Notes under the pieces: model-generated
Seen by the model: only the letters and a program-made list of their open reading frames with translations
What the model was told of the DNA's origin: nothing
Databases searched by the model: none
Program-made: the position numbers and the translations under genes
Shown: piece by piece, positions 44,054 to 53,565 of the stretch
Position numbering within the stretch: the first letter of the stretch is position 1
Layout: every line of letters starts with the position of its first letter
Assembly: GCA_036262055.1 (NCBI GenBank)
Contig: DATAJP010000003.1
Span: 434,001 to 498,000, forward strand
DNA length: 64,000 bases
Origin: Ignavibacteria bacterium
GTDB taxonomy: Bacteria > Bacteroidota > Ignavibacteria > Tepidaquicellales > Tepidaquicellaceae
Direction: 5' to 3'

Positions 44054-46018
44054 ATGAAAGAAATTGCAGGCGTTAAAAGAACTCCGGAATACATGGAAAA
44101 ATATGGCGCATTGGTAAGGCGCGCCGATGAAGCAAGAGGCGTCAATCCGGAAGAATTTAAAAAAGTTGCCGATGAGTTTATGGATGCTGCAAAAAAATCA
44201 GGGGATGTGGATGTTCGAATTGAGGCGGAGTATCTCCTTGCTGATTATTATTGGCAGAAAAATGATTTTAAAGAATCCATAGATTTAATAACAAAAACCA
44301 AATCATTAGCTTTCAAAAATAAAAGATTCCATTGGGTCGCTTCTTGCAATAATCTTCTTGGTATTAATTATATCAACAAGGGAGATTATGAAACGGCAAT
44401 AAATCATCTTGTCGATGCATTGAACTTTTATTTAAAAGTGAATGACAGACGCGGTCTTATCGGTTCATACGGAAATCTCGGCACAGCATATTATTTTCTT
44501 GATGACTATCCAACTGCTCTCGATTTTTTCATTAAAAGTGTAAATTACAGCAAGGATGCCGATAGCGGAAATTCCGGAGCTACTGCTCTTATGAATATCG
44601 GAAATATAAACTTCCGTAATGAAGATTATAATCAGGCAATCGATTACTATACACAAGCGCTTCAAAAAAGCAGTCTTGATAACAATAAAATCGGAATAGC
44701 TAACTGCTTGAACAACATCGGTATTTGTTATAAAATGATGAATCAGATGGGATTTGCGGTCAAGTATCTTAAAGATGCATTGGACATAGGAGTTGAAATA
44801 AGTAATCTGAAAATACAATCTGTTGCCATTTTTAATTTAGGATTTATCGAGCTGACGGCTCAAAATTATAAAGTTGCGAAAGAATATTTTGAAAAAGGTC
44901 TTTCAATTGCCGAAAGCAAAGAAGACAAGTACAACATGGTTGAAGGATATTTTGCTTTGGGTAGTTATTTTAAAGATCCCGAAATAAATGACACTGAAAA
45001 TGCCCTTATTTATTTCAAAAAAGCTTTTGAGCTTGCGGTTGAAATAAAAGCAATGAACATTCTGTCAAAAATTGAAGTTGCCTTGTCGGAAATTTTTGAA
45101 TCTAAGGAGGATTATAAAACATCTCTGGAATATTACAAACGTTATCATAATACAAAAGAAAAAATGTTTAATGAGACTTCTGATAAAAAATTAAAAAGTC
45201 TCCAGACACTATATAAAGTAGAATCTGCCCTCAAAGAAACTGAAAGTTTGAGAAATAAAAATGCTGAGCTTGATAAACTGAATGAAGACCTGACATATGC
45301 AAACAACCGTCTTCATAAGCTCAATCTTGACAAGACCGAGTTTATGAACATTGCTGCTCACGATTTGAAAAATCCCCTGCTTGGTATTAAGGGTGTTGCC
45401 GAGCTTCTTAGATTTGATGAAGATTTGGCTAAAGATGAATTTGACAGCTATCTCGACATGATAATTTTTTCATCCGGAAATATGTTCCAGATAATTAAGA
45501 ATATCCTTAACGTCAATCTTATTGAAGAAGGTAAAATAGATTTTCATTCTGAAAAATTCGATGTAGCTGAATTAATTAATAAGCTCATAATTTCATATAA
45601 CCTTCCCGCTTCAAATAAAAGCATTAATATAAATTTTGAAAATAAGCTGACGGAAAAAATTCTTCAATCCGACAGGCATCTCATTTATCAGGTGTTCGAT
45701 AACCTGATTTCAAATGCTTTAAAATATTCTCCTCATAATAGCTTGGTTAATGTAAATGTTTATAATGATAAAAGCAGCACGCGTCTGGTATTTGAAGTTG
45801 AAGATAAAGGACCCGGTTTCTCAGAAGAAGATAAAACCAAAATATTCGGAAAGTTTTCAAAATTATCCGCTCAACCGACCGGTGGTGAGCAATCATCAGG
45901 ACTGGGATTGTTCATAGTTAATAAATTATTGAATATTTTAAACGGCGACATAACATTGGAAAGCGAAAAAGGAAAGGGAAGCAAATTTATTGTAACTATT
46001 CCTTTAAGTCATAACTAA
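44054..46018 (+). CDS. Soluble TPR-containing sensor histidine kinase
   Basis: A 654-residue two-component kinase with no signal peptide or membrane helix. Residues about 40-370 hold seven or more TPR units (GNLGTAYYFLDDYPTALDFF, NIGNINFRNEDYNQAIDYYT and others), then a coiled coil to 430 and a HisKA domain with the phospho-acceptor H436 in EFMNIAAHDLKNPLLGIKG. A HATPase domain follows (N box NLISNALKYSPHN, G boxes DKGPGFSEED and SGLGLFIVNKLL). It is close to Bacteroidota TPR kinases, but those usually have a membrane segment. No response regulator is nearby. It converges with the next gene by 4 overlapping bases. Confidence 0.92.
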   Translation: MKEIAGVKRTPEYMEKYGALVRRADEARGVNPEEFKKVADEFMDAAKKSGDVDVRIEAEYLLADYYWQKNDFKESIDLITKTKSLAFKNKRFHWVASCNNLLGINYINKGDYETAINHLVDALNFYLKVNDRRGLIGSYGNLGTAYYFLDDYPTALDFFIKSVNYSKDADSGNSGATALMNIGNINFRNEDYNQAIDYYTQALQKSSLDNNKIGIANCLNNIGICYKMMNQMGFAVKYLKDALDIGVEISNLKIQSVAIFNLGFIELTAQNYKVAKEYFEKGLSIAESKEDKYNMVEGYFALGSYFKDPEINDTENALIYFKKAFELAVEIKAMNILSKIEVALSEIFESKEDYKTSLEYYKRYHNTKEKMFNETSDKKLKSLQTLYKVESALKETESLRNKNAELDKLNEDLTYANNRLHKLNLDKTEFMNIAAHDLKNPLLGIKGVAELLRFDEDLAKDEFDSYLDMIIFSSGNMFQIIKNILNVNLIEEGKIDFHSEKFDVAELINKLIISYNLPASNKSININFENKLTEKILQSDRHLIYQVFDNLISNALKYSPHNSLVNVNVYNDKSSTRLVFEVEDKGPGFSEEDKTKIFGKFSKLSAQPTGGEQSSGLGLFIVNKLLNILNGDITLESEKGKGSKFIVTIPLSHN

Positions 46019-47217
46019 AACTTCTTCAATTCCTTACATAAAGTTAAAATATCTTCTTCATTATTGAAAATATGTGGAGAGATTCTCAAAAATCCTTCTC
46101 TTAAAGCAATAAAAATGTTTTTCTTCTCAAGCTCTTTCTGCACAAACTCATTTTTACTCATGTCTGAATGACTGAATATTAAAATATTCGACCTGTGTTC
46201 CGGTTCAAGGCTTGATTCAATATTAAAATTCGTATCCTTTATGTTTGCGATAAATATATTTAGAAGATTAGTGATATGTTCAAAGATATTTTCCACACCG
46301 AGCTTCATAAATAATTCTATTGTGCTTTGCAATCCAATCATTCCCAGACAATTCAATGTTGAGTTTTCATACGCCTGACCGTCATCTGCAAAGTTTAATT
46401 TGTAATCCAAAAAGTTTTTGAAATCATATTTAATGCTCATTGTCCCGATAAAGGAAGGATGAATTAATTTCCTGTTGCGCTTCGGAATGTAAGCAAAACC
46501 GATTCCCGAAGGTGCTTGCAGCCACTTCTGCGCTCCTGCGGCAAGAAAATCTATCTCAGGAATTTTTTTCACATCGAGAGGAATAATTCCCATTGACTGA
46601 ATTGCGTCAACGACAAACAACGTTCCTGTTTCTTTGCATAACTTTCCTATTTTTTCTATGTTGTTTCGATAACCTAAAAACTCAACCGATGAAATAGTCA
46701 GAGCTTTTATTTTATTATTTCTTAAAATGCTTTCTATGTCTTCAAATTTTATGACGCCGTTTTTTGATGGTATATAAACACACTCAACACCTTTCAATTT
46801 TTCCTGATTCAACCAGGGGTAAACAACAGCAGGAAACTCAGAATCCGCAAACGCAACTTTGTCACCTTTTTGCAAATCAAGTCCGTTCACAAAAATATTT
46901 AATCCGTGCGTTGCACTTGTTGTGATTATCGTCTCATCTTTATCGGCATTTATTAATTCCGCACATATTCCACGCAGCTGTTCTGCTAAACGAAAATTAA
47001 ATAAGCTTAAATTTTTATTTGTAAAGGTAAATTCGTGAATGAAATTGGTTAATCTGCGGTATGTCTCGAGTGAGTATTGCGAATAATGAGCGCTGTCAAT
47101 GTAAATACAGGTTTTCGTTACAGGAAAAAGCTCCCTTGCCTGTGATACGGATTTAATATTTTCAAATAATGATTTAATCTTTTCATTTTCTTCAGAGGAA
47201 GGAGGTGAAATTGTCAT
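46015..47217 (-). CDS. Class V aminotransferase (PLP-dependent)
   Basis: A 400-residue PLP enzyme of the cysteine desulfurase/isopenicillin epimerase-like branch of class V. The PLP Lys is in DFLAAGAQKWLQAPSGIGF near residue 235, the cofactor Asp in LFVVDAIQSMGIIPLD near 207, and the phosphate-binding SATHGLNIFVNGL near 105. No catalytic Cys-loop typical of NifS/SufS is seen, and no Fe-S assembly genes are nearby, so the substrate is open. Its start overlaps the lytic transglycosylase stop by 4 bases. Confidence 0.88.
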   Translation of the reverse strand: MTISPPSSEENEKIKSLFENIKSVSQARELFPVTKTCIYIDSAHYSQYSLETYRRLTNFIHEFTFTNKNLSLFNFRLAEQLRGICAELINADKDETIITTSATHGLNIFVNGLDLQKGDKVAFADSEFPAVVYPWLNQEKLKGVECVYIPSKNGVIKFEDIESILRNNKIKALTISSVEFLGYRNNIEKIGKLCKETGTLFVVDAIQSMGIIPLDVKKIPEIDFLAAGAQKWLQAPSGIGFAYIPKRNRKLIHPSFIGTMSIKYDFKNFLDYKLNFADDGQAYENSTLNCLGMIGLQSTIELFMKLGVENIFEHITNLLNIFIANIKDTNFNIESSLEPEHRSNILIFSHSDMSKNEFVQKELEKKNIFIALREGFLRISPHIFNNEEDILTLCKELKKF

Positions 47218-48242
47218 TTAGATTTTTTCTTTTTCGATTTTTTCTTTGGTTGTTCTTTGAGGTTCGATGCAAACATATTTTTATACTGGTCATAATAATA
47301 ACTAATGCTCTCGACATAATTATACGGCTCTTTCCAGTTATTCAGAATTCCATAAGGAGGACGCTGCGATTTAGGCCAGACTGCCGCGTGAATGCTGTCA
47401 TTGCCCGACGCAAGATATTTATAATTTTCTTTCACGTTCTCCCATTTATTATAATCAAGACCCTGATAAGCAGTAATCGTCATTGCATCTATAACTCTTC
47501 CAAGTCCTGCGTTATAAGCAGCAAGAGCAAACTTATATTTATCTTCACCGGCAAATTCAAAATTCGCAACCATCGTTGCGTAATAATAAATTCCTGCAAT
47601 CAAATTATTCTCGGGAGTTTTAGTTTCCTCTAAATTTAAATCCATCTGAATTCCCGCTCCCGTTCTGGGCATTATCTGCATAAACCCGATTGCGCCTGCA
47701 TGAGAAACCGCATCCGAATTAAAATACGATTCCTGTCTTATCATTGCAAGAATCAACCGCCAGTCAAGCTTATAAAAATTAGCTTCGCGTTTTATTATCT
47801 CTCCGTATTCATCGGCAAGTTTTTCTACGTTTCCCAAATTACCCGGCTTGAAATCGGTTTTTGTTTTGCTGATGCTTTCATTCAATGACTCAAGCTTCTG
47901 CGCATCCATTCTTTTTGATTCCTGAACATACGCAGGATTAAATGCAAACAACTCAAACAATCCATCCCAGTTATTAAACAAAGTCTCAACAAAATATTTA
48001 TTCTTTGAAGAGTTAAAACCGTTTTCCTCAGTACGGGTTTGATTTTGTTCGCTGAATGACGGAGTTATAATTTTCTCGGATTCGGTATTTTTAAGATTAA
48101 GGTCAATTTTTTCGACAGGATTCTTAGGAATTGAATTCAAAGTGCTAAAAACCACTACCCCTAAAAACACAAGAGGAATGAATAAAAAAATTATTTTATT
48201 TAGATTTAACGACTTTACCACTTTTTTCGTTTTCTTTTCCAA
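47214..48242 (-). CDS. Membrane-anchored lytic transglycosylase
   Basis: A 342-residue protein with one N-terminal transmembrane segment (IIFLFIPLVFLGVVVFSTL), a linker, and an SLT/GH23 domain at about residues 150-290. The catalytic Glu is in LILAMIRQESYFNSDAVSHA, followed by GAIGFMQIMPRTG and the late YNAGLGRVIDA; these define the Slt/MltE-type fold that cleaves peptidoglycan with anhydro-sugar formation. The C-terminus is a Lys tail (KKKSKKKKSK). The start is TTG at 48242, inside an inverted repeat (48240-48263). Confidence 0.9.
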   Translation of the reverse strand: MEKKTKKVVKSLNLNKIIFLFIPLVFLGVVVFSTLNSIPKNPVEKIDLNLKNTESEKIITPSFSEQNQTRTEENGFNSSKNKYFVETLFNNWDGLFELFAFNPAYVQESKRMDAQKLESLNESISKTKTDFKPGNLGNVEKLADEYGEIIKREANFYKLDWRLILAMIRQESYFNSDAVSHAGAIGFMQIMPRTGAGIQMDLNLEETKTPENNLIAGIYYYATMVANFEFAGEDKYKFALAAYNAGLGRVIDAMTITAYQGLDYNKWENVKENYKYLASGNDSIHAAVWPKSQRPPYGILNNWKEPYNYVESISYYYDQYKNMFASNLKEQPKKKSKKKKSK

Positions 48243-48263
48243 TTACTTGGACTTAAGTAATTG
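48240..48263. promoter_or_regulatory. Perfect 9-bp inverted repeat over the transglycosylase start
   Basis: Caattactt and aagtaattg are separated by 6 bases. The repeat covers the TTG start codon and ribosome-binding region of the minus-strand transglycosylase gene. It could be a protein-binding site or a hairpin that hides the start. The remaining stretch to 48429 is AT-rich and presumably holds divergent promoters. Confidence 0.4.
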
Positions 48264-48429
48264 AAAATTAGTCATTTGTTAAATTAATATCACTTCAAAT
48301 TGCTATCAATTATTACTAATTTAAAGTAATATATGTTTCACTTAAGGTTTAATCCGAACTTCCAATCCAAAAAATTTGTATATAATTAAACTATTTATTG
48401 ATAAAATTGTCAAATAAACAGACGAAATA

Positions 48430-49005
48430 TTGACCGGTCCAATTTTAAATACGGATTCTGATGATTCGGTGTTAATTGATGAATTTAAAAACGGTAATGT
48501 TAATGCTTTTAATATTTTAGTCAGAAAGTACCAGAAAAGAATTTACTGGGTAATAAGAAAAATTGTTATTGACCACGATGATGCTAATGATTTGACACAG
48601 GAGGTTTTCATAAAGCTTCATAGCTCGATTAACGAGTTCAGAGGCGATTCAAAGTTCTTTACATATATTTACAGAATTGCAGTTAACTATTCGATTAATC
48701 ATATTAATAAAAATAAAAAGATTAATTCGAGAAAAGCCGACTTGGAGATAGAAGGTTTCAAAATTGCTTCAACTGATAAAATTTCTGATGAAAAATTCGA
48801 TGACAAGATAAATACAAAATACCTTGAGCAGGCAATCTCAACTTTGCCCGAACAGCAGCGTGTTGTGTTTAACTTACGGTTTTACGAAAACCTGAACTAT
48901 GAAGAGATTGCAAGCATCACAAAAAAATCAGTCGGAGGAATGAAAGCCAATTATTTCCATGCGGTAAAAAAAATACAGGAGTTTATTAAGAAAAAAAATT
49001 TGTAA
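48430..49005 (+). CDS. ECF-type RNA polymerase sigma factor
   Basis: A 191-residue sigma-70 family factor of the ECF (RpoE-like) group, with region 2 (YQKRIYWVIRKIVIDHDDAN, then DLTQEVFIKLHSSINEF) and region 4 (LPEQQRVVFNLRFYENLNYE, then EIASITKKSVGGMKANYFHA). It starts with TTG at 48430, no strong ribosome-binding site. The next gene encodes an anti-sigma-like membrane protein and then a Spy-like periplasmic protein, so this is likely an envelope-responsive regulon of which these are part. Confidence 0.93.
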   Translation: MTGPILNTDSDDSVLIDEFKNGNVNAFNILVRKYQKRIYWVIRKIVIDHDDANDLTQEVFIKLHSSINEFRGDSKFFTYIYRIAVNYSINHINKNKKINSRKADLEIEGFKIASTDKISDEKFDDKINTKYLEQAISTLPEQQRVVFNLRFYENLNYEEIASITKKSVGGMKANYFHAVKKIQEFIKKKNL

Positions 49006-49012
49006 AAATTAA

Positions 49013-49054
49013 CTGTCATTCCTGCTCGTCACTTTGTGGCGCATGCAGGAATCC
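49013..49054. repeat. Family A palindrome with enlarged loop
   Basis: The arms attcctgc (49018-49025) and gcaggaat (49045-49052) lie around a 19-base loop; the loop holds a second pairing element (gtcac/gtggc-like). It sits between the sigma factor and its anti-sigma-like partner, where it could set their ratio. Confidence 0.6.
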
Positions 49055-49106
49055 ATAGAAAAATAAAAAAAGCGTATAGAAAAATTCTACTACCCTTTTA
49101 AGTATT

Positions 49107-49784
49107 ATGAAACATCTAAACGAAGAGCTGTTATACAGCTTGCCCGATTATATAAACGATCAGATTAAAGACCAAAAACTGATTTCAGAAATTGAAATGG
49201 AGATTAATAATAATCCCGGTTTCAAGCTTGAATATGAAAATCTGAGAAATACTTTTTTGTTTCTCAACAAGACTCAGTTCGAAGAGCCGTCAGAGGCATA
49301 TTTTAATAACTTGCTGCCTAATATTCACGCAAAAATCGATGCTAAAAAAGATAAAAAGAAATTTAACATTTTAGATTATCTTTCCCCAACATTGAAGTAT
49401 GTTTTACCGGTTATATGCATTATGTTTGTTGTCTATATTTACACAAAAGATGCCACTGTCGAACAGGTTGCTGTAATTAATCAGCCTGAAACTACCATTG
49501 TAAATGAAAATACCACGGCGAATAATATTCAGGGTGATTCAAATGCTTCAACTAATCAATCGGCTGAAAACACTAACGAATCGATTACTAAAAATCAAAC
49601 TGAAACCTCTCAAATTCAAATTGAAAACATACCAGTTGAAACCATAAGTCAGATTGAAACGGATATTATAGCGACTGATAATGCTTTTACAACCGAAGAT
49701 GATATATATGACATTCAGTATGAAGGTTTATCCGATGAAGATGAGGAGCAAATTTTAAACAGTTTAAAAAATTCAGACTTATAA
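49107..49784 (+). CDS. Putative anti-sigma factor
   Basis: A 225-residue single-pass protein. A soluble N-terminal part of about 90 residues opens MKHLNEELLYSLPDYINDQI, the helical start common to anti-sigma domains. One membrane helix follows (about 96-113, VLPVICIMFVVYIYT) and then a Thr/Asn/Glu-rich outer part of about 110 residues. The usual zinc HxxxCxxC is absent. Its position right after the ECF sigma factor is the main evidence for the role. Confidence 0.75.
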   Translation: MKHLNEELLYSLPDYINDQIKDQKLISEIEMEINNNPGFKLEYENLRNTFLFLNKTQFEEPSEAYFNNLLPNIHAKIDAKKDKKKFNILDYLSPTLKYVLPVICIMFVVYIYTKDATVEQVAVINQPETTIVNENTTANNIQGDSNASTNQSAENTNESITKNQTETSQIQIENIPVETISQIETDIIATDNAFTTEDDIYDIQYEGLSDEDEEQILNSLKNSDL

Positions 49785-49796
49785 TTTTAAAATATT

Positions 49797-50267
49797 ATGA
49801 AAAAATTAATATTCTTTTTTATCATTGCACTTTTTGGCTTTATCAGCTTTACGGATTCCTATGCTCAGAATGACCGTGATGATTTCAAACAGAAACTTGA
49901 CCAAGTCAGAAAAGAAAAATTCATCGAAAAGATTAAAGTCGATGATGCGACCGCGGACAGATATTTTCAGGTGACAAATACTTTCATGGAAACAATGAAA
50001 GATTTGAATCAGAGCCAGAGACGAATTATGAAAAGCATCGAAGATAATCCCGATGCATCCGATATCGAGTCAAAGTTAAACCAGTTCATCGAAAATGAAG
50101 CTAAAATTGGAAATGTTAAAAAAGAATATTACGAAAGTCTCAAAACTTTTCTCACACCAAAACAAGTCGCCCAGACGATTATCTTTCAACGCCAGTTTAT
50201 GAAAAAACTTAAAAACGAAGTTGATAAACGCCGCGGTAAAGACAAGAAAAAAAGAAAAAGAGATTAA
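49797..50267 (+). CDS. Spy/CpxP-like periplasmic protein
   Basis: A 156-residue protein with a signal peptide (MKKLIFFFIIALFGFISFTDSYAQ) and an all-helical, highly charged mature part. The block FLTPKQVAQTIIFQRQFMKK resembles the LTxxQ helices of Spy/CpxP periplasmic chaperones and heavy-metal sensors. It ends in a Lys/Arg tail (RRGKDKKKRKRD). It lies 12 bases after the anti-sigma-like gene. In many Bacteroidota such proteins accompany ECF sigma factors, which fits an envelope-stress unit. Confidence 0.75.
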   Translation: MKKLIFFFIIALFGFISFTDSYAQNDRDDFKQKLDQVRKEKFIEKIKVDDATADRYFQVTNTFMETMKDLNQSQRRIMKSIEDNPDASDIESKLNQFIENEAKIGNVKKEYYESLKTFLTPKQVAQTIIFQRQFMKKLKNEVDKRRGKDKKKRKRD

Positions 50268-50278
50268 ACTTTTTAGTA

Positions 50279-50300
50279 GGACAGACATTCCTGTCTGTTC
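50279..50300. repeat. Family C palindrome
   Basis: Ggacagaca-ttcc-tgtctgttc matches the copy at the end of coaX (1123-1144) at all but one base. Here too it follows directly on a gene's 3' end (12 bases after the stop). Confidence 0.7.
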
Positions 50301-50377
50301 TATTCATTAGTCCCTCCCTTTTATTTCATTGATAATCCCTAAATATATGCGTATTTTGTATGTTTATCTCGATTTTA

Positions 50378-53300
50378 ATGTTCAAAAATCTACCGGAAAA
50401 TATAAATTTACCTCAATTAGAGACCGAAATCATACAATTTTGGAAAGAAAATGATATTTTCAACAAAAGCGTCAACTCACGCCCGGAAAATAAACGTTTC
50501 ACATTTTATGAAGGTCCTCCGACTGCTAATGGTCTTCCGGGCATTCACCATGTAATTTCGCGCTCAGTCAAAGACATTATGTGCCGTTATAAGACGATGC
50601 AGGGCTTCCGTGTCTATCGAAAAGCCGGCTGGGATACTCACGGCTTGCCTGTGGAAATCGAAGTCGAGAAAAAGCTTGGCATAAAATCGAAAAGCGAAAT
50701 CGAAGAGTTCGGTGTTGTTGCTTTCAACAACGCCTGCAAAGATTCAATTTTTACCTACCGCTCCGAATGGGAAAAGCTCACAGAGAGAATGGGTTACTGG
50801 ATTGATTTATCTATTGCTTACGTAACCTACCATAATGAATACATTGAATCTGTCTGGTGGGCGTTAAAAAAGTTTTTTGATGATGATTTAATCTATAAAG
50901 GATATAAAATAATTCCTTTCTGTCCTGTATGTGAATCTTCGCTTTCATCACACGAAGTTGCGCAGGGCTATGAAGATTTAAAAGACCCCTCTGTTTATGT
51001 GAAGTTTAAAATAACTTCAGGTAAATATAAAGACAGTGATTTCCTTGTTTGGACAACAACTCCATGGACACTGCCATCAAATGCTGCGCTTTCTGTAAAT
51101 CCTGAATTCACTTATGTCTTAATCGAAACAGAAAAAAACGATAAGCTCATTCTTGCAAAAGAAAGATTAAGTGCCATAAAAGAAGAATACAAAGTTTTAG
51201 AAGAAATAAATGGCGTTGATTTAGAATATACAGACTACGAACCGTTGTTTAATTACTTCAAGCCCGAGAACAAAACGTGGTTTGTAACGCTTGGTGACTT
51301 CGTAACAATGGAAGACGGTTCAGGAATAGTTCACATTGCTCCTGCATTCGGTGAAGATGATTATCAGATTGGATTAAAATATAAGCTACCTGTATTTCAG
51401 GCAGTCGGCACAAACGGACGTTTCAAAGATTTTGCAACAGATTACGCAGGCAAGAACTTCAAAGAAGCCGACCAGGATATTATGAACGACCTTAAATCAC
51501 GTGGTCGTTTATACCGAAAAGAAATGTTTGTTCACAGCTATCCGCATTGCTGGAGACACCACGTTCCGCTTATGTACTATGCTACCGATACCTGGTTTAT
51601 CCGCACTACCGATTTCAAAAACGAGATGATAAAGAACAATAAAAAAGTTCATTGGCATCCCGAAGAATTTGGCGTAGGACGTTTCGGAAACTGGCTTGAA
51701 GAAAACCGTGATTGGGCTTTATCACGAAACCGCTTCTGGGGAACTCCCCTTCCGGTTTGGTATTATCTGGATGATGAGGGCAAACCTTATTATGAATGTA
51801 TCGGCAGTCTTGACGAATTAAAATCAAAAGCTGTCAACTTCGATGAAGTTTATCCTGACGGCAAGCTTGACTTGCATAAGCCGTTCATTGACGACCTAAT
51901 TTTAAAATCCCAAGACGGCAAAGAAATGAAACGCGTCACAGAGGTAATCGACTGCTGGTTTGACAGCGGCTCAATGCCTTTTGCACAGCATCATTACCCT
52001 TTCGAGAACAAAGAGTTATTCGAAAACAACTTCCCTGCTGATTTCATCGCGGAAGGTCTCGACCAGACACGCGGATGGTTTTATTCTCTTCATGCAATCT
52101 CGACTTTTCTGTTCAAGACACCTGCTTATAAGAATTTAATCGTCAATGGTTTAATTCTCGATAAGACCGGCAAAAAAATGAGCAAGTCTATCGGCAACGT
52201 GGTCAATCCGTTTGAGATGATGGATAAATACGGAGCTGATGTTTTAAGATGGTATCTCATTTCATCTTCACCAATCGGAAAATCAAAACTTTTCAATGAA
52301 GACGATTTAATCGATGTAAAAAATAAATTTTTTGATACGCTTATAAATACTTATAAGTTTTTTGTTATCTATGCAAACCTGAACGGATTTAAGTACGATA
52401 ATTCTCAAAGAACCGATGTAAAAGATAGAAATGAAATCGACAGATGGATAATTTCACGTTTTAATACCTTAAAACGCGATTACTTTGATTTAATGGATGG
52501 TTACGATATAACCAAAGCATCCCGAATTGTAGCGGAGTTCACTCTCGATGAACTTTCCAACTGGTATGTGCGTAGAAACAGAAAACGGTTTAGAAATCCT
52601 GCAAACGAAAAGGATAAGCAGTACGTTTTCCAGACTTTATATGAAGTTTTCATTGAATTGATAAAGATGACCGCGCCTTTCTCCCCTTTTTTGGCAGAGA
52701 AATTATACCTAAATTTGTCGGATAATTTTGAGTCAATTCATCTTTCGGAATTCACTCTTATAGATGAAAACTCAATCAATCGCGAGCTTGAAGAAGAAAT
52801 GTATCTTGCACAAAGAGTCGTTTCTCTTGTTCGTGCGATGCGAGTAAAAAATAACTTGAAGATTCGACAGCCGTTGAAACAGATTTTAATTCCTGTTCTA
52901 AACAGTAACTTAAAAAACAAGCTGACGAAAGTTAAAAATATAATTCTTGAAGAAGTAAATATTAAGGAACTTAATCTAATCGAAGGCGATTCTGATATTA
53001 TCATCAAGAAAGCCAAGCCCGACTTTAAAGTCATAGGTCCTAAATACGGAAAAGATGTTAAGACGGTGCAGAAGTCGATTAACAGCTTAAGCAATGATGA
53101 AATAAAAGAAATTGAGTTGAATGGTTACTTAGAAAAAGATAATTTCAAAATCCATCTCGAGGACATCGAAATTTACACCGAGAAAATCGAAGGATGGATT
53201 GTTGAATCTGAAAACGACATAACCGTTGCGCTCGATACACGGCTTGATGATTCCCTTCTTGAAGAAGGATATGTTCGTGAGTTTATTAACAAAATACAAA

Positions 53301-53518
53301 ATTTTAGAAAGAACAATGATTTCGCAGTAAACGATAAGATTATTTTAAATTTAAAATCATCTGATTATCTTATCGGAATCATAAATAAAAATATTGATTA
53401 CATTAAATCGGAAACTTCCATTACTGATATTACATCGGTTGTTAATGTAAACGGAGAAAAGTTAGAGTCTGCAGAAGTTAATAATGAGTTAATTGAGTTT
53501 TCAATAAAAAAAGTATAA
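50378..53518 (+). CDS. ileS: Isoleucyl-tRNA synthetase
   Basis: The enzyme charges tRNA-Ile and edits misactivated valine. From ATG at 50378 it has 1046 residues. Class I motifs: the HIGH equivalent in ANGLPGIHHVISRSVKD, the editing domain near 200-390 (FLVWTTTPWTLPSNAAL), and KMSKS in DKTGKKMSKSIGNVVNP near 598. The length and the GLPGIHH form match the IleS2 (eukaryote-like) subtype, members of which are often naturally less sensitive to mupirocin; that is inference. No T-box leader was seen. An upstream ATG at 50360 is also possible. Confidence 0.96.
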   Translation: MFKNLPENINLPQLETEIIQFWKENDIFNKSVNSRPENKRFTFYEGPPTANGLPGIHHVISRSVKDIMCRYKTMQGFRVYRKAGWDTHGLPVEIEVEKKLGIKSKSEIEEFGVVAFNNACKDSIFTYRSEWEKLTERMGYWIDLSIAYVTYHNEYIESVWWALKKFFDDDLIYKGYKIIPFCPVCESSLSSHEVAQGYEDLKDPSVYVKFKITSGKYKDSDFLVWTTTPWTLPSNAALSVNPEFTYVLIETEKNDKLILAKERLSAIKEEYKVLEEINGVDLEYTDYEPLFNYFKPENKTWFVTLGDFVTMEDGSGIVHIAPAFGEDDYQIGLKYKLPVFQAVGTNGRFKDFATDYAGKNFKEADQDIMNDLKSRGRLYRKEMFVHSYPHCWRHHVPLMYYATDTWFIRTTDFKNEMIKNNKKVHWHPEEFGVGRFGNWLEENRDWALSRNRFWGTPLPVWYYLDDEGKPYYECIGSLDELKSKAVNFDEVYPDGKLDLHKPFIDDLILKSQDGKEMKRVTEVIDCWFDSGSMPFAQHHYPFENKELFENNFPADFIAEGLDQTRGWFYSLHAISTFLFKTPAYKNLIVNGLILDKTGKKMSKSIGNVVNPFEMMDKYGADVLRWYLISSSPIGKSKLFNEDDLIDVKNKFFDTLINTYKFFVIYANLNGFKYDNSQRTDVKDRNEIDRWIISRFNTLKRDYFDLMDGYDITKASRIVAEFTLDELSNWYVRRNRKRFRNPANEKDKQYVFQTLYEVFIELIKMTAPFSPFLAEKLYLNLSDNFESIHLSEFTLIDENSINRELEEEMYLAQRVVSLVRAMRVKNNLKIRQPLKQILIPVLNSNLKNKLTKVKNIILEEVNIKELNLIEGDSDIIIKKAKPDFKVIGPKYGKDVKTVQKSINSLSNDEIKEIELNGYLEKDNFKIHLEDIEIYTEKIEGWIVESENDITVALDTRLDDSLLEEGYVREFINKIQNFRKNNDFAVNDKIILNLKSSDYLIGIINKNIDYIKSETSITDITSVVNVNGEKLESAEVNNELIEFSIKKV

Positions 53519-53565
53519 TAAACTCTTAAAATTCCATAGCCCTGACTATGTGAAAGGAGTCGCAA

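Noticed and set aside
50268-50377. T-box leader before ileS
   Set aside because: The gap is too short and lacks the T-box sequence. It contains only the family C palindrome.
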